A stretch of DNA of 64,000 bases from Cronobacter muytjensii ATCC 51329 (lineage in GTDB: Bacteria; Pseudomonadota; Gammaproteobacteria; Enterobacterales; Enterobacteriaceae): the NCBI RefSeq assembly GCF_001277195.1, contig NZ_CP012268.1:1178001-1242000 (forward strand), read 5' to 3'. Position 1 is the first letter of the stretch, and the number at the start of each line of letters is the position of its first letter. The notes below the pieces were generated by a model, which made no database searches, was not told where the DNA came from, and was given only the letters and a program-made list of their open reading frames with translations. Positions 1-9,529 of this stretch are shown here, one piece after another. The translations under genes and the position numbers were made by a program.

Positions 1-1003
1 CCCGAAACAGCCTTCTACGTTAAAACGCCTGATCCATCTCGGCAGCTTTGCAGCCAGCTCGTTCTTCCCGCTGCTGGCCCAGCGTCGCTGGAAGCCGGAT
101 CGCATCATCGGCGTGGTGCCGACACTGTTTTGTACGCCGGGCATGCGCCTGCTGGCGAAGCTCTCCGGCGCGAAAACCGTGTTGCACATTCAGGATTACG
201 AAGTGGACGCCATGCTCGGTCTTGGCATGGCGGGCCGCGGCAAGGGGGGCAAAATCGCCCGTCTCGCCAGCCGTTTTGAGCGCAGCGGTCTGCATAACGT
301 CGATAACGTGTCGACCATTTCGCGCTCCATGATGAACAAAGCCAAAGAAAAAGGGGTCCCTGCGGAGCGCGTGATTTTCTTCCCGAACTGGTCCGAAGTG
401 GCGCGGTTCCGGGATGTGAAAACCGAAGACGTCGACGCGCTGCGCCGCGAGCTGGGTCTGCCTGCGGATAAAAAAATCATCCTCTACTCCGGCAACATCG
501 GGGAGAAACAGGGGCTGGAAAACGCCATTGAAGTGGCGGCCCGCTTTACCGACCAGCCGTGGATTTTCGCGATTGTCGGCCAGGGCGGCGGCAAAGCGCG
601 CCTCGAAAAAATGGTCGCGGAGCGCGGGCTCACTAACGTGCGGTTCTTCCCGCTACAGCCTTATGAAGCGCTCCCGGCGCTGCTCAAGATGGCGGATTGC
701 CATCTGGTGATTCAAAAGCGCGGCGCAGCCGACGCGGTTCTGCCGTCCAAGCTCACCAATATTCTGGCGGTGGGCGGCAATGCGGTTATCACGGCGGAGA
801 GCGACACCGAGCTCGGACAGCTCTGTATCGCGGAGCCTGGCATCGCCGTCTGCGTGGAGCCAGAGTCGGTCGACGCGCTGGCGGCAGGGATCGAAAGCGC
901 CCTGGCGCTGCCCAAAGACAACACGGTGGCACGTGAATATGCCGAACGCACGCTCGAAAAAGAGAACGTGTTAAGCCAATTTATCGCTGATATTCGGGGT
1001 TAA
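1..1003 (+). CDS. wcaI: Colanic acid glycosyltransferase WcaI, 3' part
   Basis: The reading frame is already open at the left edge and ends at 1003, so only the C-terminal 333 or so residues of a protein that is about 407 residues in E. coli are present. WcaI is a GT-B glycosyltransferase (GT4 type) that adds a sugar to the lipid-linked colanic acid repeat at the cytoplasmic face of the inner membrane. The visible part has the Rossmann-like C-terminal domain, with a stretch reading ILYSGNIGEKQGLENAI, and further on a PSKLTNILAVGG stretch typical of the donor-binding site. It is followed after 3 bases by manC, as in the E. coli wca operon. Identification rests on strong recalled similarity to E. 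coli WcaI over the whole visible length and on operon order. Confidence 0.95.
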   Translation, partial: PKQPSTLKRLIHLGSFAASSFFPLLAQRRWKPDRIIGVVPTLFCTPGMRLLAKLSGAKTVLHIQDYEVDAMLGLGMAGRGKGGKIARLASRFERSGLHNVDNVSTISRSMMNKAKEKGVPAERVIFFPNWSEVARFRDVKTEDVDALRRELGLPADKKIILYSGNIGEKQGLENAIEVAARFTDQPWIFAIVGQGGGKARLEKMVAERGLTNVRFFPLQPYEALPALLKMADCHLVIQKRGAADAVLPSKLTNILAVGGNAVITAESDTELGQLCIAEPGIAVCVEPESVDALAAGIESALALPKDNTVAREYAERTLEKENVLSQFIADIRG

Positions 1004-1006
1004 GCC

Positions 1007-2449
1007 ATGAGTCAGTCAAAACTCTTTCCGGTAATTATGGCAGGGGGCTCCGGCAGCCGTCTGTGGCCGCTTTCCCGCGTGCTTTACCCAAAACAGTTCC
1101 TCTGCCTGAAAGGGGATCTGACAATGCTTCAGACCACCGTCTGCCGCTTAAACGGCGTGCAGTGCGAAAGCCCGGTGGTTATCTGCAACGAACAGCATCG
1201 TTTTATCGTCGCCGAGCAGTTGCGCCAGCTGAACAAGCTCACCGAAAACATCATTCTTGAGCCTGCCGGACGCAATACCGCGCCGGCCATCGCTCTGGCG
1301 GCGCTGGCGGCGAAACGCAACAGCCCGGACACCGATCCGCTGATGCTGGTGCTGGCGGCCGATCACATGATTCAGGACGAAGACGCGTTTCGCAGCGCCG
1401 TGCGCGCCGCGATGCCGTTCGCTGAGAGCGGCAAGCTGGTGACCTTCGGCATCGTGCCGAATCTGCCGGAAACCGGCTACGGCTACATCCGCCGCGGCGA
1501 GGTGTGCAACCCGGAGGTGGCGGTTGACGCCGTCGCCTTCAGCGTGGCGCAGTTCGTAGAAAAACCGGATCTGGAGACCGCCCGCTCTTATGTCAACAGC
1601 GGCGAATATTACTGGAACAGCGGCATGTTCTTGTTCCGTGCCGGCCGTTATCTGGAAGAGCTGGCGAAATACCGCCCGGACATTCTGGATGCCTGTGAAA
1701 AAGCCATGGGCACGGTTGACCCCGATCTCGACTTTATCCGCGTTGATGAAGAAGCCTTCCTGGCCTGCCCGGAAGAGTCTATCGACTACGCCGTGATGGA
1801 AAAAACCGCCGACGCGGTCGTGGTGCCGATGGACGCGGGCTGGAGCGATGTCGGCTCCTGGTCATCGCTGTGGGAAATCTCCAACCGATCGCCGGAAGGC
1901 AACGTGCATCACGGCGACGTGATTTCGCACAACACCGAGAACAGCTACGTCTATGCCGAATCCGGTCTGGTGACGACCGTCGGCGTGAAAGATCTCGTCG
2001 TGGTGCAGACCAAAGACGCGGTGCTGATTGCCGACCGTAATCACGTTCAGGACGTGAAGAAAGTGGTCGAGAAGATCAAAGCCGATGGTCGCCATGAGCA
2101 TCATATCCACCGCGAAGTGTACCGCCCGTGGGGCAAATATGACTCCATCGATCAGGGTGATCGCTACCAGGTGAAACGCATCACGGTGAAGCCGGGCGAG
2201 GGTCTGTCGTTGCAGATGCATCATCACCGCGCTGAACACTGGATTGTCGTGGCGGGTACCGCGAAGGTGACGATTAACGACGAGGTGAAACTGGTGGGCG
2301 AGAATGAGTCGGTCTACATCCCGCTCGGCGCCACCCACTGCCTGGAAAACCCCGGCAAGATCCCGCTGGATCTGATTGAAGTGCGCTCCGGCACGTATCT
2401 GGAAGAAGACGATGTGATTCGCTTCGCCGACCGTTACGGGCGGGTTTGA
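1007..2449 (+). CDS. manC: Mannose-1-phosphate guanylyltransferase ManC (CpsB)
   Basis: 480 residues, the usual length. It makes GDP-mannose from mannose-1-phosphate and GTP, the precursor of GDP-fucose for colanic acid. The N-terminal nucleotidyltransferase domain carries the pyrophosphorylase signature GGSGSRLWPLSR at residues 13-24, and FVEKP further on. The C-terminal part is a cupin domain of the type-II phosphomannose isomerase family, with QMHHHRAEHWIVV around residue 400. Family members can be bifunctional; whether the isomerase activity is real here cannot be seen. The ATG follows wcaI by 3 bases, so the two are translationally close. The next gene, manB, uses its product's substrate. 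Confidence 0.96.
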   Translation: MSQSKLFPVIMAGGSGSRLWPLSRVLYPKQFLCLKGDLTMLQTTVCRLNGVQCESPVVICNEQHRFIVAEQLRQLNKLTENIILEPAGRNTAPAIALAALAAKRNSPDTDPLMLVLAADHMIQDEDAFRSAVRAAMPFAESGKLVTFGIVPNLPETGYGYIRRGEVCNPEVAVDAVAFSVAQFVEKPDLETARSYVNSGEYYWNSGMFLFRAGRYLEELAKYRPDILDACEKAMGTVDPDLDFIRVDEEAFLACPEESIDYAVMEKTADAVVVPMDAGWSDVGSWSSLWEISNRSPEGNVHHGDVISHNTENSYVYAESGLVTTVGVKDLVVVQTKDAVLIADRNHVQDVKKVVEKIKADGRHEHHIHREVYRPWGKYDSIDQGDRYQVKRITVKPGEGLSLQMHHHRAEHWIVVAGTAKVTINDEVKLVGENESVYIPLGATHCLENPGKIPLDLIEVRSGTYLEEDDVIRFADRYGRV

Positions 2450-2467
2450 TTCTGCGGCATCGTTTAT

Positions 2468-2505
2468 GCGCCCCGGTCACGTCGATGACGGCGCGACCGG
2501 GGCGC
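2468..2505 (+). other. Hairpin between manC and manB
   Basis: An 11-base perfect inverted repeat (GCGCCCCGGTC at 2468-2478 pairing with 2495-2505) sits in the 120-base gap between manC and manB. No T-run follows, so it is not an obvious intrinsic terminator. It may stabilise or process the operon mRNA, which is an inference. Confidence 0.6.
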
Positions 2506-2569
2506 GAAATCGGCATGCAGAACCGTGCAGAATTTTTTCCGACAAAAAAGACAACCCAAGAGATAAAAA

Positions 2570-3940
2570 ATGGAAAAGTTAACGTGTTTTAAAGCCTACG
2601 ACATTCGTGGGCGTCTGGGCGAAGAACTGAATGACGATATCGCATGGCGTATTGGCCGTGCCTATGGCGAGTTCCTGAAACCGAAAACTATCGTGCTGGG
2701 CGGCGACGTGCGCCTGACCAGCGAATCCCTGAAGCTTTCGCTGGCGAAAGGTCTGCAGGACGCGGGCGTGGACGTGCTGGATATCGGCCTGTCCGGCACC
2801 GAAGAGATCTACTTCGCCACCTTCCATCTGGGCGTGGATGGCGGCATTGAAGTGACCGCAAGCCACAACCCGATGGATTACAACGGCATGAAGCTGGTGC
2901 GCGAAGGCGCGCGCCCGATTAGCGGCGACACTGGCCTGCGCGACGTGCAGCGTCTCGCGGAAGCGAACGACTTCCCGCCGGTGAACGAGGCCAAACGCGG
3001 CAGCTACAAAAAAATCGACCTGCGCGAGGCGTACATCGACCACCTGCTGGGCTATATCGACGTTAACAACCTCAAGCCGCTGAAACTGGTGATTAACTCC
3101 GGCAACGGCGCGGCAGGCCCGGTGGTGGACGCCATAGAAGCGCGCTTTAAAGCACAGGGCGTGCCGGTTGAGTTCATTAAAGTTCATAACACCCCGGACG
3201 GCAACTTCCCGAACGGTATTCCTAACCCGCTGCTGCCGGAGTGCCGCGACGACACCCGTAACGCGGTGATTGAACACGGCGCGGACATGGGCATCGCGTT
3301 TGACGGCGATTTCGACCGCTGCTTCCTGTTTGATGAAACCGGGCAGTTTATCGAGGGCTACTACATTGTCGGTCTGCTGGCCGAAGCGTTCCTCGAAAAA
3401 CATCCTGGCGCGAAAATCATCCATGACCCGCGTCTGTCCTGGAACACCGTGGACGTGGTGAAAGCCGCCGGCGGCGTGCCGGTGATGTCCAAAACCGGTC
3501 ACGCGTTTATCAAAGAGCGTATGCGCCAGGAAGACGCCATCTACGGCGGCGAAATGAGCGCGCACCATTACTTCCGTGATTTCGCCTACTGCGACAGCGG
3601 CATGATCCCGTGGCTGCTGGTCACTGAACTGCTGTGCCTGAAAGGCCAGTCGCTGGGCGAGCTGGTACGCGACCGTATGGCGGCGTTCCCGGCGAGCGGC
3701 GAAATCAACAGCAAGCTGGCAGAGCCTGCCGTGGCGATTAAGCGCGTGGAAGATCACTTCGCGCCGCAGGCAAGCGAGACAGACCACACCGACGGCATCA
3801 GCATGGCGTTTGGCGGCTGGCGCTTTAACTTGCGTTCGTCCAACACCGAGCCGGTGGTGCGTCTCAATGTGGAGTCACGCGGCGATACGGCGCTGATGCA
3901 GGCGAAAACCGAAGAAATTCTGGCTCTGCTGAATCAGTAA
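2570..3940 (+). CDS. manB: Phosphomannomutase ManB (CpsG)
   Basis: 456 residues, full length. It interconverts mannose-6-phosphate and mannose-1-phosphate in the GDP-mannose/GDP-fucose branch feeding colanic acid. It is a four-domain alpha-D-phosphohexomutase. The phosphoserine loop TASHNP puts the catalytic Ser at about residue 98, the metal-binding loop DGDFDR starts at about residue 245, and the C-terminal phosphate-binding loop contains RSSNTEPVVRLN. It lies between manC and wcaJ as in E. coli, separated from each by about 115-120 bases that contain hairpins, which suggests mRNA processing within the operon rather than a break in it. Confidence 0.96.
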   Translation: MEKLTCFKAYDIRGRLGEELNDDIAWRIGRAYGEFLKPKTIVLGGDVRLTSESLKLSLAKGLQDAGVDVLDIGLSGTEEIYFATFHLGVDGGIEVTASHNPMDYNGMKLVREGARPISGDTGLRDVQRLAEANDFPPVNEAKRGSYKKIDLREAYIDHLLGYIDVNNLKPLKLVINSGNGAAGPVVDAIEARFKAQGVPVEFIKVHNTPDGNFPNGIPNPLLPECRDDTRNAVIEHGADMGIAFDGDFDRCFLFDETGQFIEGYYIVGLLAEAFLEKHPGAKIIHDPRLSWNTVDVVKAAGGVPVMSKTGHAFIKERMRQEDAIYGGEMSAHHYFRDFAYCDSGMIPWLLVTELLCLKGQSLGELVRDRMAAFPASGEINSKLAEPAVAIKRVEDHFAPQASETDHTDGISMAFGGWRFNLRSSNTEPVVRLNVESRGDTALMQAKTEEILALLNQ

Positions 3941-3956
3941 AACGGCGCGGCCGCCC

Positions 3957-3978
3957 GGCGTCGCTTCACTGCGACGCC
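3957..3978 (+). other. Hairpin-rich spacer between manB and wcaJ
   Basis: GGCGTCGC at 3957-3964 pairs with GCGACGCC at 3971-3978 across a 6-base loop. More short GC-rich palindromes follow up to about 4050 (for example GCGCCTTACGGCGC). There is no T-run. It resembles the palindromic intergenic (REP-like) hairpins of enterics, but I did not match it to a named family. Confidence 0.5.
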
Positions 3979-4054
3979 ATCGCCCCGCAGGCGCAGGCCT
4001 GCCGGGTGCCGGGCAGCCGCTTAACTGCGCCTTACGGCGCCTGAAGGTACGACG

Positions 4055-5449
4055 ATGACAAATCTAAAAAAGCGCGAACGAGCCAAAACGAATGCATCGT
4101 TAATCTCTCTGGTGCAACGATTCTCCGACATAACCATTATGTTCGTCGGGCTGTGGGTGGTGTGCAGGATCAATGAGCTGCCGTTTTTCTACATGCATCT
4201 GCTGATGGCCCTGACCACCCTTGTTGTATTCCAGATGATTGGCGGGATCACCGATTTTTACCGCTCCTGGCGCGGCGTCAAAATCTCGACCGAACTGCTG
4301 CTGCTGTTGCAGAACTGGACCATGAGCCTGGTGTTCAGCGCCGGCCTGATGGCGTTTAACCCCGATTTCGAAAGCCCGTTCCGCGTCTTCTTCGCCTGGT
4401 ATCTGCTGACCGGCGCCGGCATGGTGATTTGCCGTTCGGCGATTCGCTTCGGCGCGGGCTGGCTGCGTAATCGCGGCTATAACACCCGTCGCGTGGCGAT
4501 CGCGGGCGCGCAGCCGGTGGGCCAGCAGCTCGCCGAAAGCTTTCGCAATGAGCCGTGGCTGGGCTTTGAAGTGGTCGGTATTTATCACGATCCGGAGCCG
4601 GGCGGCGTGCCGACCGGCTGGGCCGGCAACCTTGAGCAGTTGGTGGAAGACGCCCGTGCGGGCAAGATCCACAACGTCTATATCGCCATGTCGATGAGCG
4701 AAGAGGCGGCGATGAAGAAGCTGGTGCGCCGGCTTTCCGATACCACCTGCTCTGTGATGCTGATCCCGGACGTATTTACGTTCAACATTTTGCACTCGCG
4801 CCTGGACGACGTGAACGGCGTGCCGGTGGTGCCGCTGTATGACACGCCGCTTTCTGGCATTAACCGCATTCTGAAGCGCGTGGAAGATATCATCCTGGCC
4901 TCGATGATCCTGCTGCTGATTTCGCCGGTGCTGTGCTGTATCGCGGTCGCCGTGAAGCTCAGCTCGCCAGGCCCGATTATCTTTCGCCAGACCCGCTACG
5001 GCATGGACGGCAAGCCTATCATGGTGTGGAAATTCCGCTCCATGCGCGTGATGGAAAACGACAAGGTGGTGAAGCAGGCGACCCAGAACGATCCGCGCGT
5101 AACCAAAGTAGGCAACTTCCTGCGCCGCACCTCGCTTGATGAACTGCCGCAGTTTATCAACGTGCTGACCGGCGAGATGTCGATTGTCGGCCCGCGTCCG
5201 CACGCGGTAGCGCATAACGAGCAGTATCGCGCGCTGATTCAGGGCTACATGCTGCGCCATAAAGTGAAACCGGGCATCACCGGCTGGGCGCAGATCAACG
5301 GCTGGCGCGGCGAGACCGATACCCTGGAGAAGATGGAAAAACGCATCGAGTTCGATCTGGAGTACATCCGCGAGTGGAGTGTCTGGCTCGATATCAAAAT
5401 CGTTTTCCTGACCGTGTTCAAAGGCTTTGTTAACAAAGCGGCTTATTAA
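4055..5449 (+). CDS. wcaJ: Undecaprenyl-phosphate glucose phosphotransferase WcaJ
   Basis: 464 residues, full length. WcaJ starts the colanic acid repeat by moving glucose-1-phosphate from UDP-glucose to undecaprenyl phosphate at the inner membrane. The N-terminal part has several hydrophobic segments (from about residues 25 to 125), a central Rossmann-like domain, one more hydrophobic segment near residue 280, and the C-terminal bacterial sugar transferase domain. Visible marks of that domain are RQTRYGMDGKPIMVWKFRSM, RRTSLDELPQF, GPRPHA and KPGITGWAQINGWRGETDT. It is followed by wzxC after 12 bases. These marks are those of the polyprenyl-phosphate hexose-1-phosphate transferase family. Confidence 0.96.
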   Translation: MTNLKKRERAKTNASLISLVQRFSDITIMFVGLWVVCRINELPFFYMHLLMALTTLVVFQMIGGITDFYRSWRGVKISTELLLLLQNWTMSLVFSAGLMAFNPDFESPFRVFFAWYLLTGAGMVICRSAIRFGAGWLRNRGYNTRRVAIAGAQPVGQQLAESFRNEPWLGFEVVGIYHDPEPGGVPTGWAGNLEQLVEDARAGKIHNVYIAMSMSEEAAMKKLVRRLSDTTCSVMLIPDVFTFNILHSRLDDVNGVPVVPLYDTPLSGINRILKRVEDIILASMILLLISPVLCCIAVAVKLSSPGPIIFRQTRYGMDGKPIMVWKFRSMRVMENDKVVKQATQNDPRVTKVGNFLRRTSLDELPQFINVLTGEMSIVGPRPHAVAHNEQYRALIQGYMLRHKVKPGITGWAQINGWRGETDTLEKMEKRIEFDLEYIREWSVWLDIKIVFLTVFKGFVNKAAY

Positions 5450-5461
5450 GGGTAGTGGGTC

Positions 5462-6940
5462 ATGAGCCTTCGCGACAAAACCATTAGCGGCGCCAAGTGG
5501 TCCGCGATTTCGACGGTCATTATCATCAGCCTCGGGCTGGTGCAGATGACCATCCTGGCGCGGCTGATGGATGGTCATCAGTTCGGCCTGTTGACCATAA
5601 GCCTGGTGATTATCGCGCTGGCCGATACGCTCTCCGATTTCGGGATTGCGAACTCGATTATCCAGCGCAAAACCATCAGCCATCTCGAACTGACAACGCT
5701 GTACTGGCTGAACGTCGGTCTCGGGATGGTGGTCTGCGCGGCGGTGTTTCTCTTAAGCGACCTGATTGCGGGCGTGCTGCATAACCCGGATCTGGCGCCG
5801 CTTATCAAAACGCTGGCGTTCGCCTTTGTGGTGATCCCGCACGGTCAGCAGTTCCGCGCGCTGATGCAAAAAGAGCTGGAGTTCAACAAGATTGGCTCTA
5901 TCGAAACCTTCTCGGTGCTGGCGGGCTTCACCTTTACGGTGATTTCCGCGCAGTACTGGCCGGTGGCGATGACCGCCATTCTCGGTTATCTGGTGAATAC
6001 CGCAGTGCGTACGCTGCTGTTCGGTTTCTTCGGGCGCAAGATTTACCGTCCGGGCCTGCATTTCTCACTGGCGTCTGTGTCGTCTAACCTGAAGTTCGGC
6101 GCCTGGCTGACGGCGGACAGCCTGGTGAACTATATCAATACCAACCTCTCAACGCTGGTGCTGGCGCGCATCCTCGGCGCGGCGGTGGCCGGGGGCTATA
6201 ACCTCGCGTACAACGTGGCGGTTGTGCCGCCGATGAAGCTCAACCCCATCATCACCCGCGTGCTGTTCCCGGCCTTCGCCAAAATTCAGGACGATACTGA
6301 CAAGCTGCGCGTGAACTTTTACAAGCTGCTCTCGGTGGTCGGCATTATTAACTTCCCGGCGCTGCTGGGCCTGATGGTGGTGTCGAATAACTTCGTGCCG
6401 CTGGTGTTCGGCGAAAAGTGGGTGAGCATTGTGCCTGTCCTGCAACTGCTGTGCGTTGTCGGCCTGCTGCGCTCTATCGGCAACCCGATAGGATCGCTGC
6501 TGATGGCGAAAGCGCGTGTTGATATCAGCTTTAAATTCAACGTGTTTAAAACCTTCCTGTTTATTCCGGCCATTATCGCGGGCGGGCATCTCGGCGGCGC
6601 GCTCGGCGTGACGCTCGGCTTCCTGCTGGTGCAGGTTATCAACACTATCCTGAGCTATTTCATCATGATTAAGCCGGTGCTGGGCTCCAGCTACCGCGAG
6701 TATATCCAGAGCATTCTGCTGCCATTCTGGCTCTCATTGCCTACGCTGGTGGTCAGCTTCGCGCTGGGCGTGGCGCTGAAGGGGCATCTGCCGCTCGCCT
6801 CGCTGCTGGCGGTGCAGATTGCGGCCGGCGTGCTGGCGTTCGCCGTGACGATGGTGCTGTCGCGCAATGCGCTGGTGGTGGAACTGAAACGTCAGTTTTG
6901 CCGCAACGATAAAATGAAAATGCTGCTCCGTGCAGGCTGA
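5462..6940 (+). CDS. wzxC: Colanic acid flippase WzxC
   Basis: 492 residues with hydrophobic segments along the whole length, as expected for a polysaccharide-transporter (PST/MOP) flippase of 12 or more membrane helices. WzxC moves the undecaprenyl-linked colanic acid repeat across the inner membrane. The N-terminus is highly conserved in this family (LRDKTISGAKWSAISTV). It stands between wcaJ and wcaK as in the standard operon. The 80-base gap before wcaK has no terminator that I can see. Confidence 0.95.
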   Translation: MSLRDKTISGAKWSAISTVIIISLGLVQMTILARLMDGHQFGLLTISLVIIALADTLSDFGIANSIIQRKTISHLELTTLYWLNVGLGMVVCAAVFLLSDLIAGVLHNPDLAPLIKTLAFAFVVIPHGQQFRALMQKELEFNKIGSIETFSVLAGFTFTVISAQYWPVAMTAILGYLVNTAVRTLLFGFFGRKIYRPGLHFSLASVSSNLKFGAWLTADSLVNYINTNLSTLVLARILGAAVAGGYNLAYNVAVVPPMKLNPIITRVLFPAFAKIQDDTDKLRVNFYKLLSVVGIINFPALLGLMVVSNNFVPLVFGEKWVSIVPVLQLLCVVGLLRSIGNPIGSLLMAKARVDISFKFNVFKTFLFIPAIIAGGHLGGALGVTLGFLLVQVINTILSYFIMIKPVLGSSYREYIQSILLPFWLSLPTLVVSFALGVALKGHLPLASLLAVQIAAGVLAFAVTMVLSRNALVVELKRQFCRNDKMKMLLRAG

Positions 6941-7020
6941 TCCCGTTAAAAATTATTGATGCGCAAGCCCCTGCGGCCGGAGTGCCGCGAGAAAGGCGAG
7001 CGTATATTTCAGAGGGCAAC

Positions 7021-8301
7021 ATGAAGTTACTCATTCTTGGCAACCACACCTGCGGAAACCGTGGCGACAGCGCCATCCTGCGCGGATTGATTGATGCGAT
7101 AGCGCTTCAGGACCCGACGGCAGACGTCGACGTCATGAGCCGCTACCCGGTGAGCTCCGCCTGGCTGCTGGACAGAGAGGTCATGCCTGACCCGCTCTAC
7201 AAACAGATGAAGCAATTTAATAACGCGGCAGGCGTGATGGGCCGCGTGAAGAAAGTGCTGCGTCGTCGCTATCAGCACCAGGTGCTGCTGGCCAAAGTGA
7301 CCGGCAACGGCAAGCTGCGCAATATTTCTCTGCCGCAGGGGTTTACTGATTTCGTCGGCCTGCTTGGCGGCTACGACGCGATTATTCAGGTCGGCGGCTC
7401 GTTCTTCGTCGATCTTTACGGCACTCCGCAGTTCGAACATGCGCTGTGCGCCTTTATGGCGAAAAAGCCGCTGTTTATGGTTGGTCATAGTGTCGGCCCG
7501 TTCCAGGAGCCGCAGTTTAATCAGCTCGCAAACTATGTGTTTGGCCACTGCGACGCCCTGATCCTGCGCGAAACCGTGAGCCTGGATCTGATGAAAAAAG
7601 GCCAGATCGATACCTCAAAAGTGGAGCTCGGCGTCGATACCGCCTGGCTTGTCGAGCACCATAACGACGATTTCGTCCCGAGCTACGCCGTACAGCACTG
7701 GCTGGACGTGGCGGCGCGCGACAAAACCGTGGCGATTACGCTGCGTGAACTCGCGCCATTCGACAAACGTCTCGGCACCACCCAGCAGGCTTACGAGCAG
7801 GCGTTCGCGAATGTGGTCAACCGCATCATCGACGAAGGCTACCAGGTGCTGGCGCTCTCTACCTGTACCGGCATCGACAGCTATAACAAAGATGACCGCA
7901 TGGTGGCGCTGAATCTCAGCAAGCTGGTGAAAGATCCGTCGCGCTTCCACGTGGTGATGGATGAACTGAACGACCTCGAAATGGGCAAAATTCTGGGCGC
8001 CTGCGAGCTGACCGTGGGCACCCGTCTGCATTCGGCGATTATCTCAATGAACTTCGGCACACCTGCCATCGCCATTAACTACGAGCACAAGTCCGCGGGC
8101 ATCATGCAGCAGCTCGGCATGCCGGAGATGGCGATTGAGATCCGCCATTTGCTGGATGGCTCGCTGCAGGCGATGGTGGGCGACACTTTAGGCCAGCTGC
8201 CAGCGATTAACGAGCGCCTTGCGGCGGCCGTCGCCGCCGAGCGTGAGAAGGGCCAGCAGATGGTGAAATCGGTATTGATGCGTGCGGGAGGGGCCCGATG
8301 A
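7021..8301 (+). CDS. wcaK: Polysaccharide pyruvyl transferase family protein WcaK
   Basis: 426 residues from the ATG at 7021, the same length as E. coli WcaK. An in-frame start at 6982 is possible but lacks a good ribosome site, while AGAGGG precedes 7021. It belongs to the polysaccharide pyruvyl transferase family and is thought to add the pyruvyl ketal to the terminal galactose of colanic acid. The N-terminus GNHTCGNRGDSAIL and the C-terminal GTRLHSAIISMNFGTPAIAI stretch are family marks. The last codons overlap the wcaL start (ATGA), which implies coupled translation. Confidence 0.94.
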   Translation: MKLLILGNHTCGNRGDSAILRGLIDAIALQDPTADVDVMSRYPVSSAWLLDREVMPDPLYKQMKQFNNAAGVMGRVKKVLRRRYQHQVLLAKVTGNGKLRNISLPQGFTDFVGLLGGYDAIIQVGGSFFVDLYGTPQFEHALCAFMAKKPLFMVGHSVGPFQEPQFNQLANYVFGHCDALILRETVSLDLMKKGQIDTSKVELGVDTAWLVEHHNDDFVPSYAVQHWLDVAARDKTVAITLRELAPFDKRLGTTQQAYEQAFANVVNRIIDEGYQVLALSTCTGIDSYNKDDRMVALNLSKLVKDPSRFHVVMDELNDLEMGKILGACELTVGTRLHSAIISMNFGTPAIAINYEHKSAGIMQQLGMPEMAIEIRHLLDGSLQAMVGDTLGQLPAINERLAAAVAAEREKGQQMVKSVLMRAGGAR

Positions 8302-9518
8302 AAGTCAGCTTTTTTCTGCTGAAATTCCCGGTCGCCTCTGAAACGTTCGTCCTGAACCAGATAGTCGGCTTTATCAACATGGGGTATGAGGTGGAGATCG
8401 TCTCGCTGCAAAAGGGCGATCTTAAGAACACCCATGCGGCCTATACCGAGTACAACCTGGCGCAGAAAACCCGTTTTCTGCTGGAAGAGCCGGAAGGCAA
8501 AGCCGCGAAGCTCAAATATCGCGCCACGCACACTGCGCGCGGGCTGTTTAACGCCCGCACCTGGCGGGCGCTGAATATGGGCCGCTACGGCGACGAGGCG
8601 CGTAACCTGATCCTCTCTGCCATTTGCGGGCGCGTGCCGGGCACGCTGAAAGCCGATGTTTTTATCGCGCACTTCGGCCCGGCGGGTGTTACCGCCGCGA
8701 AACTGCGCGAACTCGGCGTGCTGGACGGCAAAATCGCCACCGTATTCCACGGTATCGATGTCTCGCACCGTGAAGTGCTGACACGCTATACACCGGAGTA
8801 TCAGCAGCTGTTTCGCCGTGGTGATTTAATGCTGCCGATTAGCGAACTGTGGGCCGAGCGCCTTAAAGCGATGGGCTGCCCGCAGGAGAAAATCGCTGTC
8901 TCGCGCATGGGCGTGGACATGGAGAAATTCTCGCTGCGCCCGCTCAAGCAGCCGGGTACGCCGCTTGAGATTATCTCGGTGGCGCGTCTGACTGAGAAAA
9001 AAGGGCTGCATGTGGCGATCGAAGCCTGCCGCCTGCTGAAAGGCCGCGGCGTGGACTTTCGTTACAACATCCTGGGCACCGGGCCGTGGGAGCGCCGCCT
9101 GCATACGCTGATTGAGCAGTATGGTCTGGAAGATTGCGTCTTTATGCCTGGTTTTAAACCCAGCCATGAAGTAAAAGCAATGCTCGACGAGGCCGATCTG
9201 TTCCTTCTGCCTTCCGTAACCGGCGTGGATGGCGATATGGAAGGCATTCCTGTGGCGCTGATGGAGGCGATGGCGGTGGGAATTCCGGTCGTCTCCACGC
9301 TGCACAGCGGCATACCGGAGCTTATCGACGCCGAAAAATCGGGCTGGCTGGTGCCGGAGAATGACCCCCAGGCGCTGGCGGAAAAACTGCAGGCCTTCGC
9401 CGCGATCGACGAGCAGACACTGCGTCCGATGCTGAGCCGCGCCCGTGAAAAAGTGGAAACCGAGTTTAACCAGCAGCGCATCTACCGCGAACTCGCGGGC
9501 CTGCTGCAAACCCTGTAA
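8298..9518 (+). CDS. wcaL: Colanic acid glycosyltransferase WcaL
   Basis: 406 residues, full length. It is a GT-B, GT4-type transferase acting late in assembly of the colanic acid repeat. The C-terminal donor-binding domain shows SVARLTEKKGLHVAIEACRLL and the family motif EGIPVALMEAMAVGIPVVST, in which the two Glu residues of the EX7E motif are present. Its ATG overlaps the wcaK stop by 4 bases, and wcaM follows after 11 bases. Confidence 0.95.
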   Translation: MKVSFFLLKFPVASETFVLNQIVGFINMGYEVEIVSLQKGDLKNTHAAYTEYNLAQKTRFLLEEPEGKAAKLKYRATHTARGLFNARTWRALNMGRYGDEARNLILSAICGRVPGTLKADVFIAHFGPAGVTAAKLRELGVLDGKIATVFHGIDVSHREVLTRYTPEYQQLFRRGDLMLPISELWAERLKAMGCPQEKIAVSRMGVDMEKFSLRPLKQPGTPLEIISVARLTEKKGLHVAIEACRLLKGRGVDFRYNILGTGPWERRLHTLIEQYGLEDCVFMPGFKPSHEVKAMLDEADLFLLPSVTGVDGDMEGIPVALMEAMAVGIPVVSTLHSGIPELIDAEKSGWLVPENDPQALAEKLQAFAAIDEQTLRPMLSRAREKVETEFNQQRIYRELAGLLQTL

Positions 9519-9529
9519 CCCGAGGTTTT

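Noticed and set aside
2579..3787. Antisense open frame (402 codons) opposite manB
   Set aside because: Same composition artefact; manB on the plus strand is conserved over its whole length.
4100..5683. Long antisense open frame (527 codons) opposite wcaJ and the wzxC start
   Set aside because: It is rich in His, Arg, Ala and Gln, as expected for the complement of GC-rich coding DNA, has no recognisable motif, and lies opposite a well-conserved gene.
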